From: Mactromeris polynyma
Lineage: Eukaryota; Mollusca; Bivalvia; Venerida; Mactridae
Direction: 5' to 3'
Assembly: GCA_032209605.1 (NCBI GenBank)
Contig: JASFXZ010000015.1
Span: 3,968,001 to 4,032,000 of the forward strand
Length of the DNA: 64,000 bases
The position numbers and the translations under genes were made by a program. The stretch's first letter is position 1; each line of letters opens with the position of its first letter. This document shows, in pieces, positions 1-10,155 of this stretch. A model generated the notes under the pieces. That model saw only the letters and a program-made list of their open reading frames with translations, was not told the origin of the DNA and made no database searches.

Positions 1-149
1 TGGAATGACGTCCTTCGTGTTGGCACTAAAATATGCAATTTCTTCTCTCATAATGGCTGGCTTTAATACATAACCACATCCACCATTCTTACTGAACCAA
101 CCATTATATAGATCCATCATAAGCCCAGGTGTCTGATAATTCAATGCCA
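1..149 (-). CDS. PLCL: PLCL exon W15 (cut by window edge): Y domain end
   Basis: 149 nt inside the window, acceptor TTTGCAG; no donor seen because the exon runs off the left edge. It encodes [20 protein letters not shown], then [19 protein letters not shown] and SANTKDVIP (fragment residues 562-611). LNYQTPG and CGYVLKP close the Y barrel of every PLC. The IMREE..xFSANTKD run that follows is the best single mark of PLCL as against PLC-delta. The C2 domain should lie to the left of the window. Confidence 0.96.
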
Positions 150-228
150 CTGCAAATGGTAGAAGTATAATGGTAGTATTAACAATGGTATAAAGTCATG
201 TTTTGAGGAACACAAAAAATCGGTCAAT

Positions 229-300
229 GGAGCTACCGGGATTCGAACCCGGGTCTTTGGATTGTCAGTCCGTTATGCAAACCACTACACCACAGTGATC
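229..300 (-). repeat. tRNA-like sequence (pseudogene or SINE head)
   Basis: On the minus strand it has an A-box-like TGTAGTGGTTTGC and a perfect T-arm (CCGGG, loop TTCGAAT, CCCGG), then TAGCTCCA like an acceptor 3' strand. The 5' acceptor strand does not pair with it, and the anticodon stem is only three or four pairs, so it is not a working tRNA. The anticodon position would read GAC (Val). Confidence 0.5.
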
Positions 301-479
301 TAACATAATTTTCGTGTAAATTTAACTTATATAAAGTTGATTAAGGATAACTACAACTGATACAATAGTTACAGAACAAGGAAACATTCATGTTGTTTTC
401 TACTTTCAGTCCTAAATGATAAAACATGAATTGGACTTTTTTATAACTTTGATTTAGTCTGAAACTGAATGCAATACTT

Positions 480-586
480 CATGACTGAAGGAGATAGCTT
501 AATTCAGGGACTGTGTAGACTGGATTCGAACCAATAACCTTCAAATCAAAAGTCAGGCACTCTAACCATTGACCACAATGCCTCAC
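480..586 (-). repeat. tRNA-derived SINE fragment
   Basis: Minus strand: A box TGGTCAATGGTTAGAGTGCC and B box GGTTCGAATCC at Pol III spacing, then CAGTCCCTGAATTAAGC, which resembles the body after the tRNA head of the copy at 9.0 kb. It starts about 15 bp inside the donor of exon W14. Confidence 0.6.
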
Positions 587-601
587 ATTATATACACTTA
601 C

Positions 602-781
602 CCATCTGACATCCACAATTCCAGAGATCCTGTGGGTTATAATTACTGGAATCAACCCTCATACCATTTGGATATATACGAGACAGGAACGTCTTATTAT
701 GGTTGACAAATTCTTCAGGACAAGATATTGCAAGCTTCAATGCATGAGACTCACTAAATGAACACATCTGCCAATATTGCT
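602..781 (-). CDS. PLCL: PLCL exon W14: Y domain core
   Basis: 180 nt, acceptor TTTGTAG, donor GTAAGT. It encodes QQYWQMCSFSE, then FVNHNKTFLSRIYPNGMRVD and SSNYNPQDLWNCGCQM (fragment residues 502-561). S509 (CSFSE), R536 and Y538 (SRIYP) align with PLC-delta1 Ser522, Arg549 and Tyr551, which contact the inositol phosphate. Vertebrate PLCL has Phe at the Tyr551 position as I recall it. DSSNYNPQDxWNCGCQ is standard Y-domain sequence. The last base G joins TG of the next exon to give Val. Confidence 0.96.
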
Positions 782-882
782 CTACAAATAAAATAAAAGT
801 TTGTAAATGAACACATTAGAAATCTATACAATATCAAATACAACTTTCTTATTCCCCACTCCCCTCTGCTGAGTTACCAGTA

Positions 883-1623
883 CAGTGGAACCTCCCTAAA
901 CCAGACTCCTTCGGGATCAGTTGAAAATTCCGGTTTACAGAGGTTTCTGGTTTGTAGAGGGTTTTGCCATTTTGATGTAATTTCATACTCTTACCTAGTT
1001 TCAGGTCCTTATTTCATTGAATAATTGTACATATTTGAGTATTACATGGTATAACCACATGATATTTCTTTATTTTAGAAGTTTTTACTAGATTTGTCTC
1101 TTAGTAATATGATTAAACAAGATTGTTTTAAACCTTTATACATGGCAATGGTTCTTATTAATGATGTTTTAGACTATGTAACAACAAAACTGGATGAAAC
1201 CCATTAAAAATTTTAGGTTCAGATGAGCCAGATACATCTTTAATGAAACTCATATCTTTTACTTAGTGATGCACATGAAATAAAACATCTTTATGAAAAG
1301 AAAGACTCGTAAAAGTGATAATTACTCCTTTTGGACAACATTGTATGTTTATGTTTTCAAGCTATTTCAAACTCGCTACTTCTCTCTATGATCTTTAAAT
1401 AATCACCCATTTAGGACTATTCAATAATAATCCAATCATAAACATAATCAATGGATTAACAGTCAATCAGTATTAATTGCCATCGGCATTAATTAGACCC
1501 GACATCCACTGGAGTATGTGATTTCCCACTTGTGTAGTAAATTCAAGCCCACAAAAATATTGAGGATGAATAAAGAGCGATGCAGTGGAAATGGACTTGT
1601 GGTCTTTAAGTGAGGTTTTACTG
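883..1623. mobile_element. Tc1/mariner-type non-autonomous element, TA target site
   Basis: Left end CAGTGGAACCTCCCT and right end read inward CAGTAAAACCTCACT match at most positions, and TA stands on both outer sides (881-882, 1624-1625). The right part contains GAATAAAGAGC and GTGGTCTTTAAGTGAGG, shared with copies at 12.7, 18.9 and 56.5 kb. No transposase frame is present. Class assignment rests on TA duplication and size only. Confidence 0.6.
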
Positions 1624-1879
1624 TATTAGGATAAAACAGCATAACTAAACTGATTAACCAGAGACTGCTCAACAGAGAAACAACTGTCCGATAGTCTTCT
1701 ATTCTAGATGTTCCTCTTACAGAGTAAATAGGAACAAATTAATGCATTGTCTAATTTTAAGTTGCCAGATATAGAGAATACCAGGTTTGTGACGCGGATG
1801 GGGGAAGTTTAACAGGCAAGGTGGGGGTATTTATCAGGTTCACCCAAGACATTCCTCTGCCTTTGTCATCCGTGTCACC

Positions 1880-2487
1880 AAACCAGTACAGTCAAGTTTG
1901 ATGCCAACATTATTTCAGTGGTGGTATGGTGGTCAGATGACCAAACCAGTGTTCCTGGCTTACAAACCAGTGTTCTTGGCTTACAAACCAGTGTTCCTGG
2001 CTTACAAACCAGTGTTCCTGGCTTACAAACCTCCTGGCTTACAAACCAGTGTTCCTGTTCCTGGCTTACAAACCAGTGTTCCTGGCTTACAAACCAGTGT
2101 TCATGGCTTACAAACCAGTGTTCCTGGCTTACAAACCAGTGTTCCTGGCTTACAAACCAGTGTTCCTGGCTTACAAACCAGTGTTCCTGGCTTACAAACC
2201 AGTGTTCCTGGCTTACAAACCAGTGTTCCTGGCTTACAAACCAGTGTTCCTGGCTTACAAACCAGTGTTCCTGGCTTACAAACCAGTGTTCCTGGCTTAC
2301 AAACCAGTGTTCCTGGCTTACAAACCAGTATTAACCTTTATATCTGCAAGCAGCTGACAACTTCCTCAAATAAATTAAACAGGGAGGACCAATGATGTTT
2401 GACAATTACCTTTAGTCAAGTTGTCACAGAAAACACACCCCATTGTTCTGATTGGCAATCAAGTGTTCTACTAACTAAGCTAACAAG
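1880..2487 (-). mobile_element. tRNA-derived SINE expanded by an internal minisatellite
   Basis: On the minus strand a tRNA-like head (about 2487-2440, GTTAGCTTAGTTAGTAGAAC) is followed by a body with TTTCTGTGACAACTTGA, CATTGGTCCTCCCTG and GAGGAAGTTGTCAGCTGC. Then come the 21-bp repeats and a tail with CCACTGAAATAATGTTG. Body and tail follow the order of the common mollusc SINE (TCCGTGAC, CGTCCTCCACC, GGGGAAGTTGGCAG, CCAGGAACACTGGTT, ACTGAAATACTGTTG) as I remember it. The minisatellite sits exactly where CCAGGAACACTGGTT belongs. Confidence 0.65.
1944..2330. repeat. 21-bp minisatellite
   Basis: About 18 head-to-tail copies of a 21-bp unit containing CCAGTGTTCCTGGCTTACAA, nearly uniform except one shortened copy near 2030 and one with extra GTTCCT near 2055. 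Because 21 is a multiple of three and lacks stops, all three + frames stay open and give false proteins such as (LQTSVPG)n. Confidence 0.95.
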
Positions 2488-2549
2488 TGAAAGAAACAAA
2501 CAATTAAAGTTGTCAATTTATTAAGCAGAAACAATGGACTGTTACTTAC

Positions 2550-2652
2550 GTTTTTGTATAGAAACTTGAAAGTCCTCGAATCTTGTTGACATGCAATAAT
2601 TAACAATATCAGACAACTCTCGCGCTAACTTGTGCTTCTTCACTACGCCATC
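2550..2652 (-). CDS. PLCL: PLCL exon W13: start of Y domain
   Basis: 103 nt, acceptor GTTTCAG, donor GTAAGT. It encodes DGVVKKHKLARELSDIVNYC and then MSTRFEDFQVSIQK (fragment residues 468-501). LARELSDIVNYC..xxFxxF is the Y-domain opening of all PLCs, and FEDFQVS matches PLCL FKEFQVS. The last base C joins AG of the next exon to give Gln. The SINE that carries the 21-bp minisatellite begins about 60 bp into the following intron. Confidence 0.95.
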
Positions 2653-2814
2653 CTGAAACAATGAAGTTGTTAAATATAGAAATAACTACCAGCCTATATA
2701 TGTACACATCTACCAGCAAAGGAGTGCACAACTAACATTTATCTTATATTACCCAATACATGTCAACTGAAAACAATATTTGCTTTAATTTGCTCAGCTT
2801 GATAGGGAATGCAT

Positions 2815-3612
2815 TAAACAAGAGGGCCATGATGGCCCTATATCGCTCACCCGAGTACACTGCCATTCTTATTTATGAAATAATAATTCATATTTACAAA
2901 AAAATAAGTTGTTCTTATGAAATAATAAATCGTTTTACTAAAATTATTCGTTTTTACGAAATACTTTTCATATTTACAAAAAAAACAAAATTTGTTTTGA
3001 CAAAAAATAATTTGTTTTTACAAAAAATGATTTGTTATTACGAAACAATAATTTGTTGTTGCGAAATAATAATTTGTTTTTACGAAATAATAATTTGTAA
3101 TAACGAAATAATAATTCTTGTTTACGAAAAATAATTCGAACCATCGAAAGAGGATCACCTTTTTATCAAAATTTATCAAGTGGTTTAGGAGGAAATGTCT
3201 TTTATAGCTTGCACTATATACATATAGGGAACAAGCTCCGCCCCCTGGCGGACATCTTTTTTGACGAAACTTAATAATTCATGCAATCTTGTAGGAGGAC
3301 CACTAAACAATGCAACACACCAAATATCAAAGCTCTAGACCTTATGGTTTTGGACAAGAAGATTTTCAAAGTTTACACTTTGACAATCTATTTTTAGCTC
3401 CTGTGACCTACTTATGCAGCGGACCGGAACAATTTATGCAACTTTATGAAAGAGGCCCACCCAAGGACCATTTCTGTGTAATTTGAACCAAATCCATTCA
3501 AGGGTATAAAGGAGATGCTGTCTAAAGAAAATGTTGACGCATGACTCACGACGAACATTCATCGATCCTAAAAGCTCACCATGAGCACTTTGTGCTCAGG
3601 TGAGCTAAAAAG
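2815..3612. mobile_element. Non-autonomous element with hairpin ends (mollusc interspersed repeat)
   Basis: Left end GAGGGCCATGATGGCCCT is a palindrome followed by ATATCGCTCACCCGAG. Right end is a stem-loop (GCTCACC ... GAGCACTTTGTGCTC ... GGTGAGC) followed by TAAAAAG. Similar right ends with TGAGCTAAAAA recur at 52.58-52.62 kb. The 3' hairpin with CTAA recalls Helitron-type elements, but I cannot place the class. No open frame. Confidence 0.55.
2870..3140. repeat. Degenerate about 21-bp A/T-rich tandem repeat
   Basis: Variants of CGAAATAATAATTTGTTTTT follow one another with about 21-bp spacing, best preserved from 3030 to 3140. It lies just inside the left end of the hairpin-ended element. 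Confidence 0.75.
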
Positions 3613-4664
3613 CGCTTTGGGAGAAGGTTCAATCAATCTTGTATGTCAGATTGGCGTAAGCAGGTTGTAGTTGGATGTGGTAAATAAGCCACCAATGGTA
3701 CAGGCCCAGGAATATTGGCATGTCAACATGACAACTGATCTAGGGTTTATAAGGCACAAAGCTCTTAATACATGTATCACAAAACAAAGGAAGATATACA
3801 CAGAATAATAAAGAGATCATAACTTACGAAATATTTTAAAAAAGTTTTCTGAAAAAAATAAAAACAAGCCTTCGTTGCATTTGTTTTCATTTTAAATTAT
3901 AATATGAGCGCCGCTGTACGATTTACAACCTCTTCATTAAGTGACGTCATTTCCAGAAAAAGTCACATGTGACGTCACCATGTACTGACTGTAAGCAAAA
4001 TTTGCCGAATATGACAGTATAAAAACGAAATAACCATATGGAGTAAATATTGTTTCCTCCTTGCAAAAAAAGTGACATCACATGTTGTGTTTTCTTGAAA
4101 AAATGTAACTTACAGAAGAGGTTGTAAACCCCAAAGCAGCGCTCATATATTCAATAATTTAAGAACACTTTAAATTGCAGATAAATATTTTATAGGTAAA
4201 CATTATCAGTGTAAGGCAATTATGGTGTAGCCTCATTTGTTATTCCATTAGTAAAGTATTCAAAATAACACATGGGTGTATGTAGAGATGGCGTGATTAT
4301 CCAAAATAGTCGAAAAATCGTCGCAAGTCATCCGACATCAGCGACAATCGATTTTTTTTTTAGAAACATGCTGTCCTCCACACACTTGTTGCAAATGAAC
4401 AAACCAAATGAACTCATACCTATGAATATATTTACTGTCACCAACTAATAACAAGATAACATAGGCTTTGTAGATAGTTTACCAAATAGTATATTGTTTG
4501 GTGTATGATTATACTACCAGTGAATCAAGCATTATGATCCGTAGTGAACATAAGTTATGAACTTAATTAACAAGTAACAATTGAATCTTTGTTCTTTAAA
4601 TGCTAAAATAGTCCTTACATATCCTCTTCCTGTTCCTAAACTGTTATGAAACTTGAGAAAGGGC

Positions 4665-5355
4665 CCTACCTTTATATAATTGAGACTATCTTTTGATAAT
4701 CAAGATAACCATTTAATAATTGAGATTATCTTTTGATAATATTGATTACCTTTTGATAATTGAGATAACCCTTTGGTAATTGAGATTACCTTATAATTAC
4801 TTTTTGATAATTGAGATTACCTTTTGATAATTGAGATTACCGTTTGATAATTGAGATTACCTTATAATTACTTTTTGATAATTGTGATTACCTTTTGATA
4901 ATTGAGATAACCTTTTGATAATTGAGATAACCCTTTGGTAATTGAGAACCTTTTGGTAATTGAGATTACCTTTTTATTACTTTTTGATAATCAAGATTAC
5001 CATTTAATAATTAAGATAACCATTTGATAATCAAGATTACCATTTGATAATTGAGTTTACCTTTTGATAATTGAGATTACCTTTTGATAATTATGATTAC
5101 CATTTGATAATTGAGATAACTTTTGATAATTGAGATTACCTTTTGATAATTGAGATTACCTTTTGATAATTATGATCACCATTTGATAATTTAGATTACC
5201 TTTTGATAATTGAGATTACCTTTTGATAATTATGATTACCATTTGATAATTATGATTACCATTTGATAATTGAGATTACCATTTGATAATTGAGATTACC
5301 TTTTGATAATTGAGATTACCTTTTGAAAATTGTGATTACCTTTTGGTAATTGACA
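4665..5355. repeat. 20-bp minisatellite, A/T-rich
   Basis: More than 30 copies of TTTTGATAATTGAGATTACC, with variants (ATTTGATAATTATGATTACC, TTTGGTAATTG) and two insertions of TTATAATTAC. Divergent at the left edge, more regular to the right. It ends about 90 bp before exon W12's donor. Confidence 0.93.
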
Positions 5356-5447
5356 TAGTTCAATATTTCAAAATATATGAGATGGGACTCTACCTTACAA
5401 TACCTGCAATTAGTCACTATCTTTAATTAATTGTGACAGGTCAATAC

Positions 5448-5543
5448 CTTTTTATTATTTTTCTTTTTCTCTGACTCCGCCCCCTCGTCTTCATCAGTGA
5501 CTTCTCCTTCATCAATAGTCACAGATGGTGGCAACTTTTTACC
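5448..5543 (-). CDS. PLCL: PLCL exon W12: acidic X-Y linker
   Basis: 96 nt (32 codons), acceptor ATTTCAG, donor GTATTG. It encodes GKKLPPSVTIDEGEVTDEDE and then GAESEKKKNNKK. The opening GKKL completes the KxKKL motif at the X-domain end, where K437 aligns with PLC-delta1 Lys440. VTDEDEGAE is identical to the linker core I recall for vertebrate PLCL. The acid run followed by a Lys/Asn tail is expected of an autoinhibitory PLC linker. A symmetric exon (phase 0 on both sides), so it could be skipped without a frameshift. Confidence 0.93.
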
Positions 5544-7554
5544 CTGAAATACATCAAAATATTTATATCTATTCCATGAACACATTAAAATATTTACACT
5601 TAGTCGACATATTAACTCAATGCCATCACTACCATTTTCATTTAAAACTCTGAAAAGAAATAGCAGGATAATATTGTTTTGGTAAATGTCTCACTCAAAA
5701 CAATAAAAAAGGTGTGTCTAGTCAGTAAGATATAAGAAAACTGTACATAAACACACACATTAATAGAAGTATTGTAGCATGTGTTGTTTATCATGCAGCA
5801 ACTGATCAAGATGTCGTTGACCCAAAAGCTGTTCTCACAGAAAACTGCATCAGGTACCGACTGGGTAAAAAAAGAATCCATTTAACAGACGTTTTCTCCC
5901 TGGCTCTAATTTCAGACATATTCCTGGCAATTCTTTAACTGATGTCATACGACAACCTTGTTAGACAGCAACAAAGAGAAAATAACATATAATTGTAGAC
6001 AATCATGATACTTAATACCGTAATAGAACGCTGGTATGACATTGTAAATAGGATTATACAGAGAGCAAGGCATCAGAATAAAACACATAATATAGTGGCA
6101 AGGTCGGTCAATGTACCGAGACAAACAAATAATACATTTGTTAGGGTCTAGGATACAAATGTAAAAATTGTTTTTCACATAGGCAAAGAATTGTTCCTTA
6201 ACTCTGAAAATAAGACCAATATATACATTTGTATGTAATATATTTCGCTTATTAGAATTATCTGAAGAAATCGGTACTTATGTCTCACGAGGATTTGTTG
6301 TCAGTTTGAACCTACAACTTCAAGGTCAGGCAGCTGACACATTAAAGTGGCATTACATTTTTGCTGATGAAAATATTCGTTAATTCACTGACTTTGATAT
6401 AATTTGTGATAAATAAGGCATTTAACTCCAGACTTTCTTCTAAGAAATTTTGCTGTCACTGAAGCAGTCGCGGCATAAACTGATGATTGTGACCATTACT
6501 GACATGAAAACACATATGACAAACATTTTATAAGTAACTTATTGTTAAAATAATAAATTAGAAAATCCAGTCTGTCAAAATCCCTACTTTCATGTTGATG
6601 ACTAAAATCAGCTACTTTCATTTTGATGACTAAAATCAGCTACTTTCAGTTTGATGAATAAATCAGCTACTTTCATTTTGATGACTAAAATCAGCTACTT
6701 TCATTTTGATGAATAAAATCAGCTACTTTCATTTTGATGACTAAAATCAGCTACTTTCATTTTGATGACTAAAATCAGCTACTTTCATTTTGATGAATAA
6801 ATCAGCTACTTTCATTTTGATGAATAAATCAGCTACTTTCATTTTGATGAATAAATCAGCTACTTTCATTTTGATGAATAAATCAGCTACTTTCATTTTG
6901 ATGAATAAATCAGCTACTTTCAGTTTGATGAATAAATCAGCTACTTTCATTTTGATGAATAAATCAGCTACTTTCATTTTGATGAATAAATCAGCTACTT
7001 CATTTTGATGAATAAATCAGCTACTTTCATTTTGATGAATATATCAGCTACTTTCATTTTGACGACTAAAATCAGCTACTTTCATTTTGATGAATAAATC
7101 AGCTACTTTAATTTTGATGAATAAATCAGCTACTTTCATTTTGACGACTAAATTCAGCTACTTTCATTTTGATGAGTAAAATCAGCTTCTTTCACTTTGA
7201 TGACTAAAATCAGCTACTTTCATTTTGATGAATAAATCAGCTACTTTCGATTTAGAAACATGTCAGTATCAAAACTAACAGAAGGTGTTTTTGTAACATG
7301 TAATGTAATTTGGGTGGTTTGTAACTACCATATAACCATCTGAGAAGAGAGAATAACACATTATGCAGCTTAAACCACAACACTGCTATTCCCCATAATA
7401 TGTTGCAACTCAGATACTTACAAGTAATAAATTCTGCACTCTAAGACTATGTAAACAATTTCTGTGGAGTCACTTATATTCTATTTACTGTACGTTATTT
7501 TCCATACAAAACCGAAAGCACCAAAATCTGATATAAAAATAAAAGCAATCCTAC
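5544..7554 (-). other. Intron W11-W12
   Basis: 2.0-kb intron dominated by the 27/28-bp array (6590-7250). The 5.55-6.58 kb part shows no feature beyond chance short open frames. Confidence 0.9.
6590..7250. repeat. 27/28-bp minisatellite
   Basis: About 24 copies in two interleaved forms: a 27-bp form with GATGAATAAATCAGCTACTT and a 28-bp form with GATGACTAAAATCAGC. The 27-bp form fills the centre (about 6787-7010) and keeps reading frames open on both strands, giving false repeats MKVADLFIK and MNKSATFIL. Confidence 0.93.
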
Positions 7555-7723
7555 CTTAATAATAATTTTGCCTCTGAGTTCCTCAGGACTAGGTAGACTA
7601 GTTCTTTTCTCATCAATCGTACCACAGAACAATTTATCTCCAAATATGGATGTCATGTGATCTACCATTTTCCGCTGTTGTTTGATACTACAGTGATTTT
7701 CTATGGACAAGATAACTGGGTAA
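7555..7723 (-). CDS. PLCL: PLCL exon W11: end of X domain
   Basis: 169 nt, acceptor ATCTTCAG, donor GTAGGA. It encodes YPVILSIENHCSIKQQRKMV, then DHMTSIFGDKLF and LPSPEELRGKIIIK (fragment residues 380-435). ENHCSIKQQ with a following MV is a PLCL signature. E387 aligns with PLC-delta1 Glu390 (calcium ligand, reported as changed in vertebrate PRIP) and K435 with Lys438 (substrate phosphate contact). It ends on a full codon. Confidence 0.97.
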
Positions 7724-7867
7724 CTGAAGATATAGATATACAAATGTTCCATCATAACAAAAAAGAAGAAATGACGTAAACAAAGTAGAAATCCTTAATG
7801 TCACTAGCCTTCATATTGATACCCAAATATAACATGATTGCTAAACTGTCACAAACTAATCCAGTTA

Positions 7868-7975
7868 AAAGGGCAAGGGCCATAACTCTGAAAATGCCAA
7901 GCAACTTGACTAGTCATCGAACCTGAACAACATAACATTGTGACTAAGTTTGGTAAACAGTCAACACAATACCTT
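7868..7975. repeat. Degenerate mollusc interspersed repeat
   Basis: GGGCAAGGGCCATAACTC, then ACTTGACTAGTCATCGAACCT and GACTAAGTTTGGTAAACAGTC follow the same order as GGGTGATAACTCC, ACTTGAGCAATATGG, TTATCGAACTTGG and ACCAAGTTTGGTAAAGATCG in the copy at 38.6 kb. Confidence 0.5.
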
Positions 7976-8984
7976 CAGGTTAGACAGCAGCAGACATAGC
8001 TTGAGATGCTGCCTGTCCACCATGGGTGATCCTACAATACGTCCCATCATGAGTGTACAAAAATATTTTCAAAATTTAAAGAGTGTTGTTGAATTTCTTG
8101 CTTTAAGAGAGATGCAGAAAATTGATTTTTTTTATTGGAAGTTAGCCTTATTACTAGCAACATATAGATATTTTCCATATATTTTACAACAATTTTAGCC
8201 AAAAGTTTACCTAAAACACTTTTCTCATACAAACACGGTATATAAATATCATTTTCTCAACCACACTTTTCAGGAGCCAGACAATGTACATTGTATGGAA
8301 CGTGCAGACTCTAAGTTTTCAATCCTGCTATATTGTCTGACCTTATTAAACAACACAAGATCAAACTACATTGATGGCACCAGACTATGTCTAAATAACG
8401 TGTCTCCGAAATGGTAACATTTTACCACACAAGGAGTAAACAAGACAAACACAAAGCACCAAATCGTACCAGCGCATGTCTCAAGTCTGTCATAGAGCTA
8501 CCAAGACAAATTATCTCATATTACCAACAAACATATTGTCTACAACTTTACATAAATACTGTACAATGATAGGCACACAGAACAATCGGATTGTCATGAC
8601 AATAAAATCTTCCTGAACAAATACTAGTCAACAAGTCTGTCCAGTCTGTGTTTTTACATGTGTTTTTACAAGACAATACAAACTCTGATGTCTCAATAGA
8701 CCAGACAACAATCTAACATGAAACAATAACAATTTATCTGGTATAGTGATGGGAGCAATCAGTAAAGGGGAATGCCACAGTGTTATATAGGAATGGACAC
8801 TTGCATAATGTTGGAGTACGCAACAATTTCTGAAACCATATATAATCCAGTGTGTTTGTATTGAATAATGTTGTCATATATTCATTGTAGTCTATACCAA
8901 TATATTTCTAATTTCATATTCAATTTAGGTAGTTGTAACTTATTTATCTTGCTTCTATTTCTGTCGAAAGTTTACTGATTATAT

Positions 8985-9142
8985 TAATCACTCTCCATGA
9001 CTGCTTCCTGCCTTACTTAAACCAGAACTCCAGGCTAAGTCAGGGATTGTAAAGTTTGCATTTCAACCTCATCCTAGGTTTGAACAGATGACCTTCGGAT
9101 CAGGGGTCAGGCACTCCACCTCTCAGTTACTATGTCTCTCAT
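8985..9142 (-). repeat. tRNA-derived SINE fragment
   Basis: Minus strand: head with AACTGAGAGGTGGAGTGCCT and B-box-like GTTCAAACCTAGG, then CAATCCCTGACTTAGCCTGG and AGGCAGGAAGCAGTCATGGA, GAGTGATTAAT. The last part is shared with 42.48, 43.2 and (less closely) 45.04 kb. Confidence 0.6.
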
Positions 9143-9210
9143 TCAATTCAAGAGTATAAAGAAATTAAACAATCAAAGTTTGAACTAACTCTGAATGTAT
9201 AGGATTGGAA

Positions 9211-9556
9211 GATTGCCCACCATACCTAGCACAAAGAGATTGCCCACCATACCTAGCATAAAGAGATTGCCCACCATACCTAGCATAAAGAGATTGCCCA
9301 CCATACCTAGCATAAAGAGATTGCCCACCATACCTAGCATAAAGAGATTGCCCACCATACCTAGCATAAAGAGATTGCCCACCATACCTAGCATAAAGAG
9401 ATTGCCCACCATACCTAGCATAAAGAGATTGCCCACCATACCGAGCATAAAGAGATTGCCCACCATACCGAGCATAAAGAGATTGCCCACCATACCTAGC
9501 ATAAAGAGATTGCCCACCATACCGAGCATAAAGAGATTGCCCACCATAAAGAGATT
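9211..9556. repeat. 27-bp minisatellite
   Basis: About 13 nearly identical copies of a 27-bp unit containing GATTGCCCACCATACCTAGC; variants differ at CCTAGC/CCGAGC. Multiple of three without stops, so three frames stay open (false repeats YGGQSLYAR, MVGNLFMLG, LPTIPSIKR). Confidence 0.95.
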
Positions 9557-9656
9557 TACATATTAAACAGACCTTAAAATACAAATCTATCAGTACAGAC
9601 TATATATCGTATCATAAAAAACGAATTTCCGCAGCAAACAAAACACTATCACTTAC

Positions 9657-9777
9657 TCTGAAGATTCAAATGCATATTTATCAATAGATTCAATCACATG
9701 ATAAAATGAGATTTTTGACGTCAGAGTGTGACCATGGTAAATTACAGGCTCGTCATTGTTTCCATCCCAGCAATCCA
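9657..9777 (-). CDS. PLCL: PLCL exon W10: X domain, second catalytic His retained
   Basis: 121 nt, acceptor TATTTCAG, donor GTAAGT. With the split codon it reads [20 protein letters not shown] and then [20 protein letters not shown] (fragment residues 339-378). D340 aligns with PLC-delta1 Asp343 (calcium ligand) and H353 with His356, the second catalytic histidine. Vertebrate PRIPs carry Thr at the His356 position, so YHGHT is a real difference from the family's pseudoenzyme members. The exon ends GA, completed by T to Asp. Confidence 0.96.
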
Positions 9778-10002
9778 CTGAAATATAAAACAAATACAAA
9801 CAACTTCTTCTAAACTTTGAACTACATAAATCCTATGCAGCTAATAAAAAGTTCAGACAGAGCCCCTAGATAAAAATAAAATTCATAAGTCATAAGGTCA
9901 TAGTAAGTCATTATCACTCATAAAACATAAGCAACTTATTTTAGAGTAGAACAGCATTGTTAAAAGGCTAAATGAACAACACCAAATGAAACTTGTCTAG
10001 GA

Positions 10003-10155
10003 CTGGTCAGGAATGGGGAATGTGGTCAGGAATGGGGAATGTGGTCAGGAATGGGGAATGTGGTCAGGAATGGGGAATGTGGTCAGGAATGGGGAATGTG
10101 GTCAGGAATGGGGAGTGTGGTCAGGAATGGGGAATGTGGTCAGGAATGGGGAATG
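10003..10155. repeat. 19-bp minisatellite
   Basis: Eight copies of GTCAGGAATGGGGAATGTG, one with GGGGAGTGTG. G-rich on the + strand, unlike the surrounding sequence. Confidence 0.95.

Larger units (their letters stand above)
150..601 (-). other. Intron W14-W15
   Basis: 452-bp GT-AG intron. It holds two tRNA-like pieces on the minus strand (229-300 and about 480-586) and otherwise A/T-rich sequence with nothing recognisable. Confidence 0.9.
782..2549 (-). other. Intron W13-W14
   Basis: 1.77-kb intron. It holds a TA-flanked TIR element (883-1623) and a SINE carrying a 21-bp minisatellite (about 1880-2487). The rest shows nothing recognisable. Confidence 0.9.
2653..5447 (-). other. Intron W12-W13
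   Basis: 2.8-kb intron. It holds a hairpin-ended repeat (2815-3612) with an A/T-rich array near its left end, and a 20-bp minisatellite (4665-5355). Between 3620 and 4660 there is nothing clear, though the 3.9-4.15 kb part has two GTGACGTCA/TGACGTCATT sites in inverted arrangement. Confidence 0.9.
7724..9656 (-). other. Intron W10-W11
   Basis: 1.9-kb intron with a degenerate interspersed repeat (7868-7975), a SINE piece (8985-9142) and a 27-bp array (9211-9556). The 8.0-8.98 kb part holds nothing I can name. Confidence 0.9.

Noticed and set aside
229..300. Functional tRNA-Val (GAC)
   Set aside because: The acceptor stem does not pair and the anticodon stem is short.
562..611. Using Trp in NGWF (exon W15) as a lost Arg549 of PLC-delta1
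   Set aside because: On realignment Arg549 and Tyr551 fall in SRIYP of exon W14, where both are present; the Trp is not an active-site change. (Coordinates here are residue numbers of the joined fragment.)
1898..2395. Long open frames over the 21-bp array
   Set aside because: All three frames are open simply because the unit is a multiple of three without stops; no start context, no codon bias, not spliced.
9165..9584. Open frames on both strands over the 27-bp array (YGGQSLYAR, LPTIPSIKR repeats)
   Set aside because: Same cause; both strands open at once means no coding constraint.
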